Shown here piece by piece: positions 30,949 through 39,701 of a DNA stretch of 64,000 nt. Made by a program: the position numbers and the translations under genes. The notes beneath the pieces are model-generated. The model saw nothing but the letters and a program-made list of their open reading frames with translations. It did no database searches and had not been told where the DNA came from. Position 1 is the stretch's first letter, and each line of letters begins with the position of its first letter. The DNA is from Paenibacillus_AB sp036577625 (GTDB lineage: Bacteria; Bacillota; Bacilli; Paenibacillales; NBRC-103111), in the NCBI RefSeq assembly GCF_036577625.1, contig NZ_JARBDC010000032.1, positions 1-64,000 of the forward strand, in the 5' to 3' direction.

Positions 30949-32782
30949 CGGCTTCCACTCCTTCCTTGACCGGAATATGCAGCGTGAATCGCGTGCCCTC
31001 GCCCGGAGCGCTGCCGATATCGACGCGGAACGATTCGCCGTAGACGAGCTTCATCCGGTCGACGACGTTTTTGACGCCGATGCCGGTAAGTCCCGCCCCG
31101 TGCCGCTCTCCCGCCGCGATCGGACGGTCCAGCTTGCCGCGCAGCGCGTTCAGCCGCGCCTCGTCCATTCCTTTCCCGTCGTCCTCGATGCGGACGATCA
31201 GATGCGAGCCGGCCAGCCAGGCCATAATCCGGATCGTCCCTTTGCTTTGCTCCAGCCCGTGCAAAAACGCGTTTTCGATCAGCGGCTGCATGAAAAAGCG
31301 CGGCACCGGCACGTCCAGCGCCTCCGGCGACAGCGAAACGACGAGCGCGATCTGCTCGTTGTGCCGGAAATTCATCAGCTTCACGTAATGGCCCCCGATG
31401 TCCGCCTCCTCGCGAAGCGGGATCAGCTCGTTGCTCCGGTTGATCGTCATCCGCAGCAGCACGGCCAGCGAGCTGATCAGCATGGCGCTGTCCGCGTCCC
31501 CCTTGATCATGTTGCGCATGCGGATCGAATTGAGCACATTGAACAAAAAATGCGGGTTGATTTGCGCCTGCAGCATCTCGAGCTCGGCTTTCCGCTTCAG
31601 CGTCTGCTCCTCGCGGATTTGTCCGATCATCGCCTCGATCCGGTCGAGCATTTGATCGAACGAGCGGCCGAGACGGCCGATCTCGTCGGGGCCGCGAATA
31701 TGCGAGCGGACGTCCAGCCGTCCGGCTTCGACTTGCGCGGCCACGCGCCCGAGCCGGTTCATCGGCTTCGTCAGCCGGCTGATCAAGGCGACGAGCACCG
31801 CGAGAAACGCCGTGAACGCGACGAGCTGCACGACGACGGTCGTTTGCTGGACGACCGTCATTTTGCCGACCGCCTCGGCGTACGGCACCGTGCTGACGAG
31901 CTGCCAGTCGGCGTAAGCGAGCTTATGGCGGACGAGCAGGGACGTCTCCCCGTCGATATCCGCCATTCCCGACTGCCCCTCGGGCGGCAGCAAATGCATA
32001 TAGGCGAACGGCCGCCCGATCCGCCCCTCGTCGCGGTGCGACTGGACGAGCCCGCGCGAGTCGATCAGCGAAATGTCCTGCTTCGACACCTTCGAGCTGA
32101 ACACTTGGCTGACGTGCTTCTCGCCCAGGCTGACGATGATCGTGGCGAGCGGCTCGGCGGACGAGTTGCGGATCGTCCGGGCGATCGTAATCACGTACGG
32201 GTTGTCCGCTTTGTCGTACTGCAAATAGTTGCGGTGGATGCCGATCCAGAACGCGTCGTAGCTTCTCATCGCGTCCGGCTCCGGAAACCACGGCTCGCCG
32301 CGGAACTGGCGGGGATCGTACTCCGCCGACGGATAGTTCGTGAAAAACGTGCCGTTCGGCAGCACGACGGACATATGCATCCGTTCGTTCGGAAACGAAA
32401 TCGCTTCCAATTTTTGCGTCATTTTTTTGACGTGCCCGACTTGCGAGACGACGTCGAGCGGCTCGCCGCTTTTATAGGCGTTCCAATTTTCGGAAACGAT
32501 CGAGGAAACCTCCGCGTCGAACTGCAAGTAATTCGTCACATAGATCATTTTGTTGACCAAATTCGTGACGTACCGGTCGACGACCTCGAGCGAATCGGCG
32601 GCATTCGTCGCGGCCTGCTCCCTCAGCACGTCCTGGGTCAAATAACGCGTGGCGATCAAGGCGGACAGGACGGGTACGATAAGACAAAGGACGGATGTCA
32701 CGAGCAATTTTTGCCGGAGGGACAAGCTCCACGTTCGTCCTTCCCGCCGCAGCCGGTTCCGTTTCGGTCGATAGCCGATCAT
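30941..32782 (-). CDS. YesM-type sensor histidine kinase
   Basis: A 613-residue membrane kinase: first membrane helix at about 25-45, a dCache-like extracellular sensor (about 50-300), second helix near 305-325, HAMP (SRLTKPMNRLGRVAAQVEAG), then the His_kinase module with LEMLQAQINPHFLFNVLNSI (phospho-acceptor His) and an HATPase with GIGVKNVVDRMKLVYG. The ATG at 32782, ten bases after GGAGG, is chosen over a longer frame. Pairs with the response regulator downstream; the extracellular signal is probably a sugar handled by the upstream binding protein and permeases. Confidence 0.92.
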   Translation of the reverse strand: MIGYRPKRNRLRREGRTWSLSLRQKLLVTSVLCLIVPVLSALIATRYLTQDVLREQAATNAADSLEVVDRYVTNLVNKMIYVTNYLQFDAEVSSIVSENWNAYKSGEPLDVVSQVGHVKKMTQKLEAISFPNERMHMSVVLPNGTFFTNYPSAEYDPRQFRGEPWFPEPDAMRSYDAFWIGIHRNYLQYDKADNPYVITIARTIRNSSAEPLATIIVSLGEKHVSQVFSSKVSKQDISLIDSRGLVQSHRDEGRIGRPFAYMHLLPPEGQSGMADIDGETSLLVRHKLAYADWQLVSTVPYAEAVGKMTVVQQTTVVVQLVAFTAFLAVLVALISRLTKPMNRLGRVAAQVEAGRLDVRSHIRGPDEIGRLGRSFDQMLDRIEAMIGQIREEQTLKRKAELEMLQAQINPHFLFNVLNSIRMRNMIKGDADSAMLISSLAVLLRMTINRSNELIPLREEADIGGHYVKLMNFRHNEQIALVVSLSPEALDVPVPRFFMQPLIENAFLHGLEQSKGTIRIMAWLAGSHLIVRIEDDGKGMDEARLNALRGKLDRPIAAGERHGAGLTGIGVKNVVDRMKLVYGESFRVDIGSAPGEGTRFTLHIPVKEGVEADA

Positions 32783-32959
32783 GCTGCTCCAGCCTCCATT
32801 TTGCGCTACGATCGAATGAACTACGACCAGTATACCAGACCGCGGCCGTTTCGGGGAAAACGGACGGCGCCCCCGTCGACCGGAGCCGCGAAGCATCCCG
32901 CTCCCCGCTTCCCGAAAGCGCGGCGCAGGGAACGAACCGAACGGTCCGTTCCCCGGCGT

Positions 32960-34312
32960 TTATTTATTGGCGTTGACGAGCTTTTGCAGCTTGTCTTTGG
33001 CGGCCGCGATCGTCTTGTCGATGTCCTGCTGGCCGAGCAGCATTTTTTCGACTTCCTCCTGATACGCTTTGTACACTTCCGCCTGATACGGCAGCGCCGG
33101 CGGCAAAGTGACCGGCTTCGTATTGTTCAGGACGTACAGCAGCGATTCCTTGTCGACGTTTTGCGGCGTTTTCGTGGCGCCGATAATCGCGTCGAGCAGC
33201 TTGCCCGTATCTTCCTTTTTCCACGACGTCGTATATTTCTGCATCATCGCGAGCCCTTCGGTCGAGAAAAAGCGCATGAATTTGTACGCTTCCTCCTTAT
33301 GCTTCGACGTCGAGGCGATCGCCAAATAGTTCGACGAGGACATCGCGTGCCCGGTCGGATCCGACTTCTCGTTGCGCGGAATCGGCGCGAAAACGGTTTT
33401 GAACGTCGCCGGGAACTGGTCGGTTCCGCCGACTTCGCCGATCATCCAGGAGCCGATCGCCATCATGCTGATGTTTTGGTTGAAATAGAGCGGACGGTAC
33501 GTCAGCTTTTGCGAGATCGAGTCGGCGTACGGGATCGCCGATTTGTCGATCATTTCCGACCGCTGGCGAATGTCGAGCGATTTGCGCACGCCCGGGTGAT
33601 CCATATTGACCGTTTTGTCCGTCCAGACGATGTCGTTTTTGCCCGGCTGGTTCCACATGCCGAGCAGGAAGTAGTCCGCCCACGAATGGTAATACGTGCC
33701 GTACCGCTTCGAGGCCCCTTCGCCCTTCGTCAGCTTTTTGGCGTAGTCCAAATAATCGTCCCACGTCCAGTCGACGGTCGGCACCTTCAGTCCGGCTTCG
33801 TCCAGATGGTTTTTGTTCATGATGACGAACCATTGGTTGAACGTGCCGGGAAGCGCGTAATACGAGCCGTTCCATTTCGTGTCCGTCTTGTACTCGTCCG
33901 CGAACTTGAAGCCTTCCTTCTCGATATATTTGTCCAGCGGCTCGAGCATGCCGTTCGCGGCGCGCTGCGAATAGCTGCGGGCGTCCGCCAGCAAAAACAC
34001 GTCGAGCGGCTCGCCGGAAGCGGCCAGCAGGTCGATTTTTTTCGTCACCTCGTCCGACGTCGGCTCCGTCATCCCGACGAAGTCGATTTTGATGCCCGGA
34101 TGCTTTTCTTCGAACTTGGCGATGACCGGCGCCATCATCGTTTTATCGAACGTCACGTTTTGCGCATGGAACCGAACCGTCACGTTCCCCTTCGCGCCGC
34201 CGGCGTCGCCGCCCTGGGCCGCCTTCTGCTCGTCCCCGCCGCTGCCGCATGCCGCGACCGTTCCCGCCGCTACCGCGGCCGTCAACGCGACGGCGAATGT
34301 TTTTTTCCACAT
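32960..34312 (-). CDS. Sugar ABC transporter substrate-binding lipoprotein
   Basis: A 450-residue lipoprotein: MWKKTFAVALTAAVAAGTVAAC signal (Cys22), Gly/Asp-rich spacer, and a family-1 binding domain (FEEKHPGIKIDFVGMTEPTSDE near 68; YYALPGTFNQWFVIMNKNHLDEAGL near 150; a C-terminal QDIDKTIAAAKDKLQKLV helix). Works with the two permeases encoded upstream on the same strand; the ATPase is not local, as usual when a shared MsmX/MsmK-type ATPase serves several importers. It has its own promoter overlapped by a cre site. Confidence 0.93.
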   Translation of the reverse strand: MWKKTFAVALTAAVAAGTVAACGSGGDEQKAAQGGDAGGAKGNVTVRFHAQNVTFDKTMMAPVIAKFEEKHPGIKIDFVGMTEPTSDEVTKKIDLLAASGEPLDVFLLADARSYSQRAANGMLEPLDKYIEKEGFKFADEYKTDTKWNGSYYALPGTFNQWFVIMNKNHLDEAGLKVPTVDWTWDDYLDYAKKLTKGEGASKRYGTYYHSWADYFLLGMWNQPGKNDIVWTDKTVNMDHPGVRKSLDIRQRSEMIDKSAIPYADSISQKLTYRPLYFNQNISMMAIGSWMIGEVGGTDQFPATFKTVFAPIPRNEKSDPTGHAMSSSNYLAIASTSKHKEEAYKFMRFFSTEGLAMMQKYTTSWKKEDTGKLLDAIIGATKTPQNVDKESLLYVLNNTKPVTLPPALPYQAEVYKAYQEEVEKMLLGQQDIDKTIAAAKDKLQKLVNANK

Positions 34313-34353
34313 GTGCGTTCCCCCCTGATTCGTTTCGGTTCTCGTTCCTCTGC

Positions 34354-34381
34354 ATCATAGCACGCCTTGAAAACGTTTGAA
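34354..34381 (-). promoter_or_regulatory. Internal promoter of the binding-protein gene with overlapping cre site
   Basis: Minus strand TTCAAA (34381-34376), 16 bp, TATGAT (34359-34354). The plus-strand sequence TGAAAACGTTTGAA (34368-34381) matches the cre consensus at 13 of 14 positions and covers the -35 box, so CcpA repression is expected. It lies in the gap after the second permease gene. Confidence 0.62.
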
Positions 34382-34404
34382 GGAAACTCGTTTTACCCGT
34401 TTCG

Positions 34405-34420
34405 AAATATTTTTACCCTT
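34405..34420 (-). promoter_or_regulatory. Candidate activator motif copy 2 (YesN-type regulator)
   Basis: AAATATTTTTAC followed by two bases and TTTT on the plus strand, 24 bp upstream of the -35 box of the internal promoter. The same 12-mer with the same continuation lies at 36298 upstream of the operon promoter. This copy overlaps the permease stop codon. Confidence 0.45.
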
Positions 34421-35246
34421 TTACGCCGCCGAGCGAAATGCCCTCGATCACCCGCTTCTGCCCGACGACGAAAATGATCAGCAGCGGCACGATCGCCGAT
34501 ACGGAGGCGGCCATCATCAGCGAGTAAAATTCGCCGTACGCGTCCGCGAACTTTTTGATGCCGAGCGGCAGCGTGAACAGCGCCGGGCTTTTCAGAAAAA
34601 TAAGCGGGTTCTGGTAATCGTTCCACGTCCAGATGAACCGCAGAATCGCGTAGGTCGCGATCGCCGGCTGCACGAGCGGAATCCCGATGCGCCAAAACGT
34701 CCGGACGTGCCCGGCTCCGTCGATTTTCGCCGCCTCCATGAACTCGTTGTTGATGCCGAGAAAAAACTGCCGCAGCATGAACGTGCCGAGAACGCTGAAG
34801 CTGTTCAGCAGCACGAGCCCGACATGCGTGTCGAACAAGCCGAGCTGGCGGTAAAAAATAAACTGCGGCACCAAAATCGCCTGCGACGGAATCATGTACG
34901 TGGCCAGCACGATCATGAACATCGCCCCGCTTCCGGCGAAGCGGATTTTGGCGAACGCATAGGCGGCCATGCAGGACACGAGCACCGACGTAAACGTCGT
35001 GATGAGCGTAACCTTGATCGAATTCCAATAGTACGCATAAAACGGATACTGCCCGCGCCAAACGTCCGAATAGTTTTTGACGGCCTGGATATTTTCCGGA
35101 ATCCAGCGGATCGGATATTCGAACACGTCGGCCTCCGGCTTCATCGAAGCGGAAATCATCCAGGCGAACGGCAGCAAAAAAACGATGCCGAACGCGAGCA
35201 TGACGATCGTGACGATCAGCTTGCGAATGTTGAACGTAGCGGTCAT
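34413..35246 (-). CDS. Sugar ABC transporter permease (MalG/UgpE type)
   Basis: A 277-residue permease with six predicted helices; the EAA loop EAAKIDGAGHVRTFWRIGIPLVQPA (about 185-210) contacts the ATPase. GGGAGG precedes the ATG at 35246; a longer upstream frame overlaps the first permease gene and is not used. The 13-bp gap after the first permease shows an operon. Confidence 0.94.
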   Translation of the reverse strand: MTATFNIRKLIVTIVMLAFGIVFLLPFAWMISASMKPEADVFEYPIRWIPENIQAVKNYSDVWRGQYPFYAYYWNSIKVTLITTFTSVLVSCMAAYAFAKIRFAGSGAMFMIVLATYMIPSQAILVPQFIFYRQLGLFDTHVGLVLLNSFSVLGTFMLRQFFLGINNEFMEAAKIDGAGHVRTFWRIGIPLVQPAIATYAILRFIWTWNDYQNPLIFLKSPALFTLPLGIKKFADAYGEFYSLMMAASVSAIVPLLIIFVVGQKRVIEGISLGGVKG

Positions 35247-35259
35247 GGCGCGCTCCTCC

Positions 35260-36192
35260 CTAATAATTGACCCATTTGCGCTGACCCCACCATTGCAGCA
35301 GCGTAACCGCGAATATGGCGGCGAACAGGAACAACGCCATCGTCGACGCATAGCTCATTTTCAAATTGACGAACGCCGTTTCGTACAAATGAAAGACGAC
35401 GACCGACGTCGAGCCGGCCGGACCGCCCTTCGTCAGCACCTGAATGAGGTCGAACACTTTGAACGTTCCGATAATGCCCGTAATCGTCAGGAAAAACGTG
35501 GTCGGGGACAGCATCGGCAGCGTAATGAAGCGGAACTTGTCCCACGGCTTCGCGCCGTCGATGTCCGCCGCCTCGTAATAGTCCTTCGGAATCGACTGCA
35601 GGCCCGCGGTGTAAATGATCAAATTGTAGCCGATCGAAATCCATACCATGATCATCATGACGCTCGGCAGCGCGAAGTGGAGGTCGGCGATCCATTTCGG
35701 CGGGTCGTCGATGCCGACCGACCGCAGGAAGTTGTTGACCGGTCCGTAGGACGGATGAAACAGCACCTGCCAGACGATGGCGACCGCCACGACGCTGGAA
35801 ATGTACGGCATGAAGTAGACGACCTTGAACAAATCCTTGAAGTAGACGTACCGGTTGATAATGACGGCCAGTGCGAGCGACAAAGCCAGCGAAATCGGCA
35901 CGACCAAAATAAATACGAGATTGTTCCGAAGCGATTTCCAGAACGTCTCGTCCGCAAACAACCGCTCGAAATTGTCCAATCCGACGAATTTGATTTTTTG
36001 AAAGCCGAGCAGGAAATTCCATTCGGTGAAGCTGAGCGCGAACGATGCGAGGATCGGCAAAATGGTGAGCAGCGTGACGCCGATCAGCATCGGCGATATG
36101 AAGGCGTACCCCGTCAACGTTTCTTTCCACTGCTGCTTGCTGCGCCTGGGTCGCGGCCGAGCGTCGGCCGGAGCGGTCGGTTGTGGCTGCAA
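35260..36192 (-). CDS. Sugar ABC transporter permease (MalF/UgpA type)
   Basis: A 310-residue permease with six helices and the EAA loop EAADIDGAKPWDKFRFITLPMLSP near residues 215-240. TTG is the likely start (36192): GGAGG lies seven bases upstream, whereas the nearest in-frame ATG, well upstream, lacks a site and would prepend unlikely sequence. The cytosolic N terminus LQPQPTAPADARPRPRRSKQQ is basic. First gene of the importer operon; its promoter is at 36246-36275. Confidence 0.92.
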   Translation of the reverse strand: MQPQPTAPADARPRPRRSKQQWKETLTGYAFISPMLIGVTLLTILPILASFALSFTEWNFLLGFQKIKFVGLDNFERLFADETFWKSLRNNLVFILVVPISLALSLALAVIINRYVYFKDLFKVVYFMPYISSVVAVAIVWQVLFHPSYGPVNNFLRSVGIDDPPKWIADLHFALPSVMMIMVWISIGYNLIIYTAGLQSIPKDYYEAADIDGAKPWDKFRFITLPMLSPTTFFLTITGIIGTFKVFDLIQVLTKGGPAGSTSVVVFHLYETAFVNLKMSYASTMALFLFAAIFAVTLLQWWGQRKWVNY

Positions 36193-36245
36193 ACTGGTCT
36201 CCTCCCGTCGATGTCGATACGGCAATGCTGCCGTCTGCAAGCTCC

Positions 36246-36275
36246 ATTGTAACGAACCGTCCGGGCCGGCCGTAA
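36246..36275 (-). promoter_or_regulatory. Promoter of the sugar importer operon
   Basis: Minus strand TTACGG (36275-36270), 18 bp, TACAAT (36251-36246). The weak -35 suits an activated promoter. Confidence 0.5.
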
Positions 36276-36296
36276 TCGACTGCATTGACCGAAATG

Positions 36297-36313
36297 AAAA
36301 TATTTTTACTTTT
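36297..36313 (-). promoter_or_regulatory. Candidate activator motif copy 1 (YesN-type regulator)
   Basis: AAAATATTTTTACTTTTT on the plus strand, 22 bp upstream of the -35 box; matches copy 2 at 34405 over ATATTTTTAC-NN-TTTT and in part of the flanks (GAAA before, CGCC after). Confidence 0.45.
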
Positions 36314-36604
36314 TCGCCCGGGCGGTCGTTCGGGGCTCGTTCGTCCCCGCCGCGACATGGGCACCATTTCGCCGCAACGCGCATATTGTTGAAGCATCGA
36401 GCCGCGATTCGGCGAAGCGCCGGGTTCGGCGTCGAGCAGGCATGCCCGATTTATTACTTTTTCTGATCGATATCGAAAAAGTTCATTATGAACGGAAGGT
36501 GACAAGCCGACGATCGAAATTAGCAGATCTCCGACCGGAATACCGCCCATTACAGCGCCGATTGAGGCGACTTTTAACCAAAATAACATAATCGAGACGC
36601 CGTA

Positions 36605-36633
36605 TTGACACCTTTCTCCAGCGGTGATACGAT
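36605..36633 (+). promoter_or_regulatory. Promoter of the sulfate transporter operon
   Basis: TTGACA (36605-36610), 17 bp, TACGAT (36628-36633). The second sulfur operon (44328) has the identical -35 and -10 boxes at the same spacing. Confidence 0.75.
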
Positions 36634-36641
36634 TGCATCCA

Positions 36642-36674
36642 ACATAATACCTACTATGTTCATAGGATTAATTG
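36642..36674 (+). promoter_or_regulatory. Operator-like element of the sulfate operon
   Basis: The element runs ACATAATACC, TACTATGTTC, ATAGGATTAAT and covers the start point. It aligns with 44361-44393; shared pattern TA..CC.ACTA..TT.ATAGGA.TA.T. The dyad TAATACC/GGATTA is imperfect. A CymR-type (Rrf2) regulator of sulfur metabolism is the likely kind of protein, by analogy only. Confidence 0.6.
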
Positions 36675-36700
36675 GTCAACCGGACAGCCGGAGACTTTTT

Positions 36701-36719
36701 CCAAGCCGCTTCGGCTTGG
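36701..36719 (+). promoter_or_regulatory. Leader hairpin of the sulfate operon
   Basis: CCAAGCCG-CTT-CGGCTTGG in the 5' UTR, without a following U-tract, about 40 bp before the start codon. Could stabilise the message; no riboswitch class (for example S-box) is recognisable. Confidence 0.4.
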
Positions 36720-36760
36720 CACATACACCTATATTGATGAAAAAAGGGAGTTCGAAACCG

Positions 36761-37843
36761 ATGAAAAAACCGATCCTGCTGTCCGTCCTGTCCGCCGTTC
36801 TGCTCGTTGGACTTACCGCTTGCGGAGGAGGCGGCGCCGCATCCGGCTCGGACCAAACGCCCGCTTCGCCTTCGGGCGGCGGAGACGCCAAAGCCGCGGC
36901 GAAGCCGCCGGTCGAGCTGCTCAACGTATCTTACGATCCGACCCGCGAATTGTACGAAGAATACAACAAGGCGTTCGCCAAATATTGGGAAGGCAAAGCG
37001 AATCAAAAAGTGACGATCAAGCAGTCGCACGGCGGCTCCGGCAGCCAGGGGCGCTCGGTCATCGACGGCATCCAGGCCGACGTCGTCACGCTCGCGCTCG
37101 CCTACGACATCGACGCGATCCAGGAGAAAGGACTCATCAACGCCGACTGGCAAAAACGGCTTAAAGACAACAGCTCGCCATATACGTCGACCATCGTCTT
37201 CCTCGTCCGCAAAGGCAACCCGAAAGGCATTAAAGACTGGAACGACCTGATCAAGCCCGGCGTCAGCGTCATCACCCCGAACCCGAAAACGTCCGGCGGC
37301 GCGCGCTGGAACTACTTGGCCGCATGGGGCTACGCGCTGAAGCATAACAACAACGACGAAACCGCCGCCAAAGATTTCGTGACGAAGCTGTTCAAAAACG
37401 TGCCGGTTCTCGATTCCGGCGCCCGCGGCTCCACGACGACGTTCGTCGAACGGGGCATCGGCGACGTGCTGCTCGCCTGGGAAAACGAAGCGTTCCTGTC
37501 GCTGAAGGAGTTCGGCCCGGATAAGTTCGAAATCGTCGTGCCGTCGCTCAGCATATTGGCGGAGCCGCCCGTGGCCGTCGTCGACAAAGTGGTCGACAAA
37601 AAAGGAAGCCGCGAAGTCGCCGCGGCCTATCTCGACTATTTGTATTCCGAAGAAGGCCAGGAAATCGCCGCCAAAAACTTTTACCGCCCGCGGCTCGAAT
37701 CGGTCGCGAAAAAGTACGAGAAGCAGTTTCCGAAAATCGAGCTCATTACCGTCGACACGCATTTCGGCGGCTGGGCGAAAGCGCAAAAAACCCATTTCGC
37801 GGACGGCGGCACGTTCGACCAAATTTACAAGCCGTCCAAATAA
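36761..37843 (+). CDS. sbp: Sulfate ABC transporter substrate-binding lipoprotein
   Basis: A 360-residue lipoprotein: signal MKKPILLSVLSAVLLVGLTAC (Cys21), then the sulfate/thiosulfate-binding family fold with ELLNVSYDPTRELYEEYN, KQSHGGSGSQGRSVIDGIQADVVTLA and VITPNPKTSGGARWNYLAAWGYAL, the last two lining the oxyanion site. AGGGAG precedes the ATG at 36761; further in-frame ATGs upstream lack sites and would spoil the signal peptide. Heads the operon sbp-cysT-cysW-cysA-yezD. Regulation probably through the operator-like element over the start point. Confidence 0.95.
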   Translation: MKKPILLSVLSAVLLVGLTACGGGGAASGSDQTPASPSGGGDAKAAAKPPVELLNVSYDPTRELYEEYNKAFAKYWEGKANQKVTIKQSHGGSGSQGRSVIDGIQADVVTLALAYDIDAIQEKGLINADWQKRLKDNSSPYTSTIVFLVRKGNPKGIKDWNDLIKPGVSVITPNPKTSGGARWNYLAAWGYALKHNNNDETAAKDFVTKLFKNVPVLDSGARGSTTTFVERGIGDVLLAWENEAFLSLKEFGPDKFEIVVPSLSILAEPPVAVVDKVVDKKGSREVAAAYLDYLYSEEGQEIAAKNFYRPRLESVAKKYEKQFPKIELITVDTHFGGWAKAQKTHFADGGTFDQIYKPSK

Positions 37844-37871
37844 CGCAAGGTGACAGGAGTGACCTGAGCCT

Positions 37872-38708
37872 ATGGCTTCATCCGTCAAAAAACGTTCCGT
37901 CCTGCCGGGCTTCGGCTTGTCGATGGGATTCACGATTTTGTATCTCAGCCTGATCGTGCTGTTCCCGCTCGCCGGCATCGTCGTCAAGTCGACGCAGCAA
38001 AGCTGGGACAAATTTTGGGAAACGGCGACCGATCCGCGCGTCCTCGCTTCGATCGAGGTCAGCTTGACGACATCGCTGTGCGCCGCCGCCGTCAACGCCG
38101 TATTCGGGCTTATCGTAGCCTGGGTGCTCGTTCGCTACAGCTTTCCGGGAAAACGGCTGATCGACGGCCTCGTCGATTTGCCGTTCGCCCTCCCGACCGC
38201 CGTCGCCGGCATCGCCCTGACCGCCATTTACTCGCAGAACGGGGCGCTCGGCAGCTTTTTCGCCAAGTTCGATATTAAAACCGCCTATTCGCCGCTCGGC
38301 ATAACGATCGCCCTGCTGTTTATCGGGCTGCCGTTCGTCGTGCGCACGATCCAGCCGGTGCTTGAAGATTTGGAGAAGGACGTCGAGGAAGCCGCCGCTT
38401 CGCTCGGCGCCTCCCGGTGGCGCACGTTCCGGCGCGTCATTTTCCCCGCCGTGCTGCCGTCGCTGCTTACCGGATTCGCGCTCGCCTTCGCCCGGGGCCT
38501 CGGCGAATACGGCTCGGTCGTCTTCATCTCCGGCAACATGCCGATGAAGACCGAAATCGCGCCGCTGCTCATCCGGACGAAGCTGGAGCAGTACGATTAC
38601 ACCGGCGCGACGACGATCGCCTTTCTCATGCTGATCCTGTCGTTCGTTCTGCTGCTCGTCATCAACCTGCTGCAATGGCGCGCCAGCCGCCGCACGATTC
38701 AAGCCTAA
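37872..38708 (+). CDS. cysT: Sulfate ABC transporter permease CysT
   Basis: A 278-residue membrane protein of six helices. Typical CysT sequence: LDLPFALPTAVAGIALTAIY-like segment (here DLPFALPTAVAGIALTAIYS, about 98-117) and the EAA loop EEAAASLGASRWRTFRRVIFPAVLP near 175-199. Pairs with CysW to form the sulfate/thiosulfate channel. 28 bp after sbp. Confidence 0.95.
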   Translation: MASSVKKRSVLPGFGLSMGFTILYLSLIVLFPLAGIVVKSTQQSWDKFWETATDPRVLASIEVSLTTSLCAAAVNAVFGLIVAWVLVRYSFPGKRLIDGLVDLPFALPTAVAGIALTAIYSQNGALGSFFAKFDIKTAYSPLGITIALLFIGLPFVVRTIQPVLEDLEKDVEEAAASLGASRWRTFRRVIFPAVLPSLLTGFALAFARGLGEYGSVVFISGNMPMKTEIAPLLIRTKLEQYDYTGATTIAFLMLILSFVLLLVINLLQWRASRRTIQA

Positions 38709-38721
38709 GGAGGGAGTCACC

Positions 38722-39606
38722 ATGGCAGGATCCGTCGCCGCCCGCACCGCGCCGCCGCCGGCCGGCCGTCCTACCGCTGCCGCCACGAGCGAATCGGCCG
38801 CGGTCAAATGGCTGCTGATCGCCGTCGCCTTGCTGTTCATCGGCCTCGTTCTCATACTGCCGCTCGTCACCGTATTTACGCAGGCGTTCAAAAAAGGCGC
38901 CGACGTCTTTCTCGCCGCCATCGTCGAGAAGGAGGCGCTGTCCGCCGTCCGGCTGACGCTGACGACCGCCCTGATTGCCGTTCCGCTCAATACGGTGTTC
39001 GGCATCGCCGCGGCTTGGGCGATCGCCAAGTTCAGCTTTCGCGGCAAGCAGCTGCTCGTGACGCTGATCGATTTGCCGTTCGCCATATCTCCGGTCATAT
39101 CCGGCCTGATCTTCGTTCTGCTGTTCGGCGCCCAAGGCTGGTTCGGACCGTTTTTCATCGATCGCGGCATACCGGTCATATTCGCGCTGCCGGGCATCGT
39201 CATCGCCACCGTGTTCGTCACGTTTCCGTTCGTCGCCCGCGAGCTCATTCCGCTTATGCAGGCGCAGGGCAGCCAGGAGGAAGAAGCCGCCGTCAGCCTC
39301 GGCGCGAGCGGATGGACCGTCTTTTGGCGAGTGACGCTGCCGAATATCAAATGGGGGCTGCTGTACGGCATCATCTTGTGCAACGCCCGCGCCATGGGCG
39401 AATTCGGAGCGGTATCCGTCGTCTCCGGCCATATTCGCGGCGAAACGAACACGATGCCGCTGCACGTGGAAATTTTGTACAACGAGTACCAGTTTGCGGC
39501 TTCGTTCGCGGTCGCTTCGCTGCTCGTGCTGCTCGCGCTCGTGACGCTCGTCGTGAAAAGCGTCGTCGAATGGAAGCATCATCAATCGACCGTACAAACG
39601 GAATAG
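38722..39606 (+). CDS. cysW: Sulfate ABC transporter permease CysW
   Basis: A 294-residue membrane protein with six helices. CysW hallmarks: DLPFAISPVISGLIFVLLFG (about 115-134), the EAA loop EEEAAVSLGASGWTVFWRVTLPNIKWGLLYG (about 190-220) and ARAMGEFGAVSVVSGHIRGETNTMPLHVEILYNEY near 225-260. The N terminus carries an Ala/Pro-rich extension of about 28 residues. The gene follows cysT by 13 bp with AAGGAGGG before the ATG. Confidence 0.95.
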   Translation: MAGSVAARTAPPPAGRPTAAATSESAAVKWLLIAVALLFIGLVLILPLVTVFTQAFKKGADVFLAAIVEKEALSAVRLTLTTALIAVPLNTVFGIAAAWAIAKFSFRGKQLLVTLIDLPFAISPVISGLIFVLLFGAQGWFGPFFIDRGIPVIFALPGIVIATVFVTFPFVARELIPLMQAQGSQEEEAAVSLGASGWTVFWRVTLPNIKWGLLYGIILCNARAMGEFGAVSVVSGHIRGETNTMPLHVEILYNEYQFAASFAVASLLVLLALVTLVVKSVVEWKHHQSTVQTE

Positions 39607-39701
39607 TCCCGGTCGGCGTCCCCCCGAAGGCGAAGCATCGCTTCGATGCTCCTTCCCGGACCTTTTGGGGGAGCCCCCGGGAACAGGAGGGAACGGAACG
39701 G

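Noticed and set aside
30641..34360. 1239-codon open frame on the plus strand
   Set aside because: Antisense to the response regulator, kinase and binding-protein genes, with shadow composition (Arg/His/Asp/Val) and no ribosome-binding site.
36634..36760. S-box (SAM) riboswitch in the sulfate operon leader
   Set aside because: The leader is too short and none of the conserved S-box elements is present; only a simple hairpin is seen.
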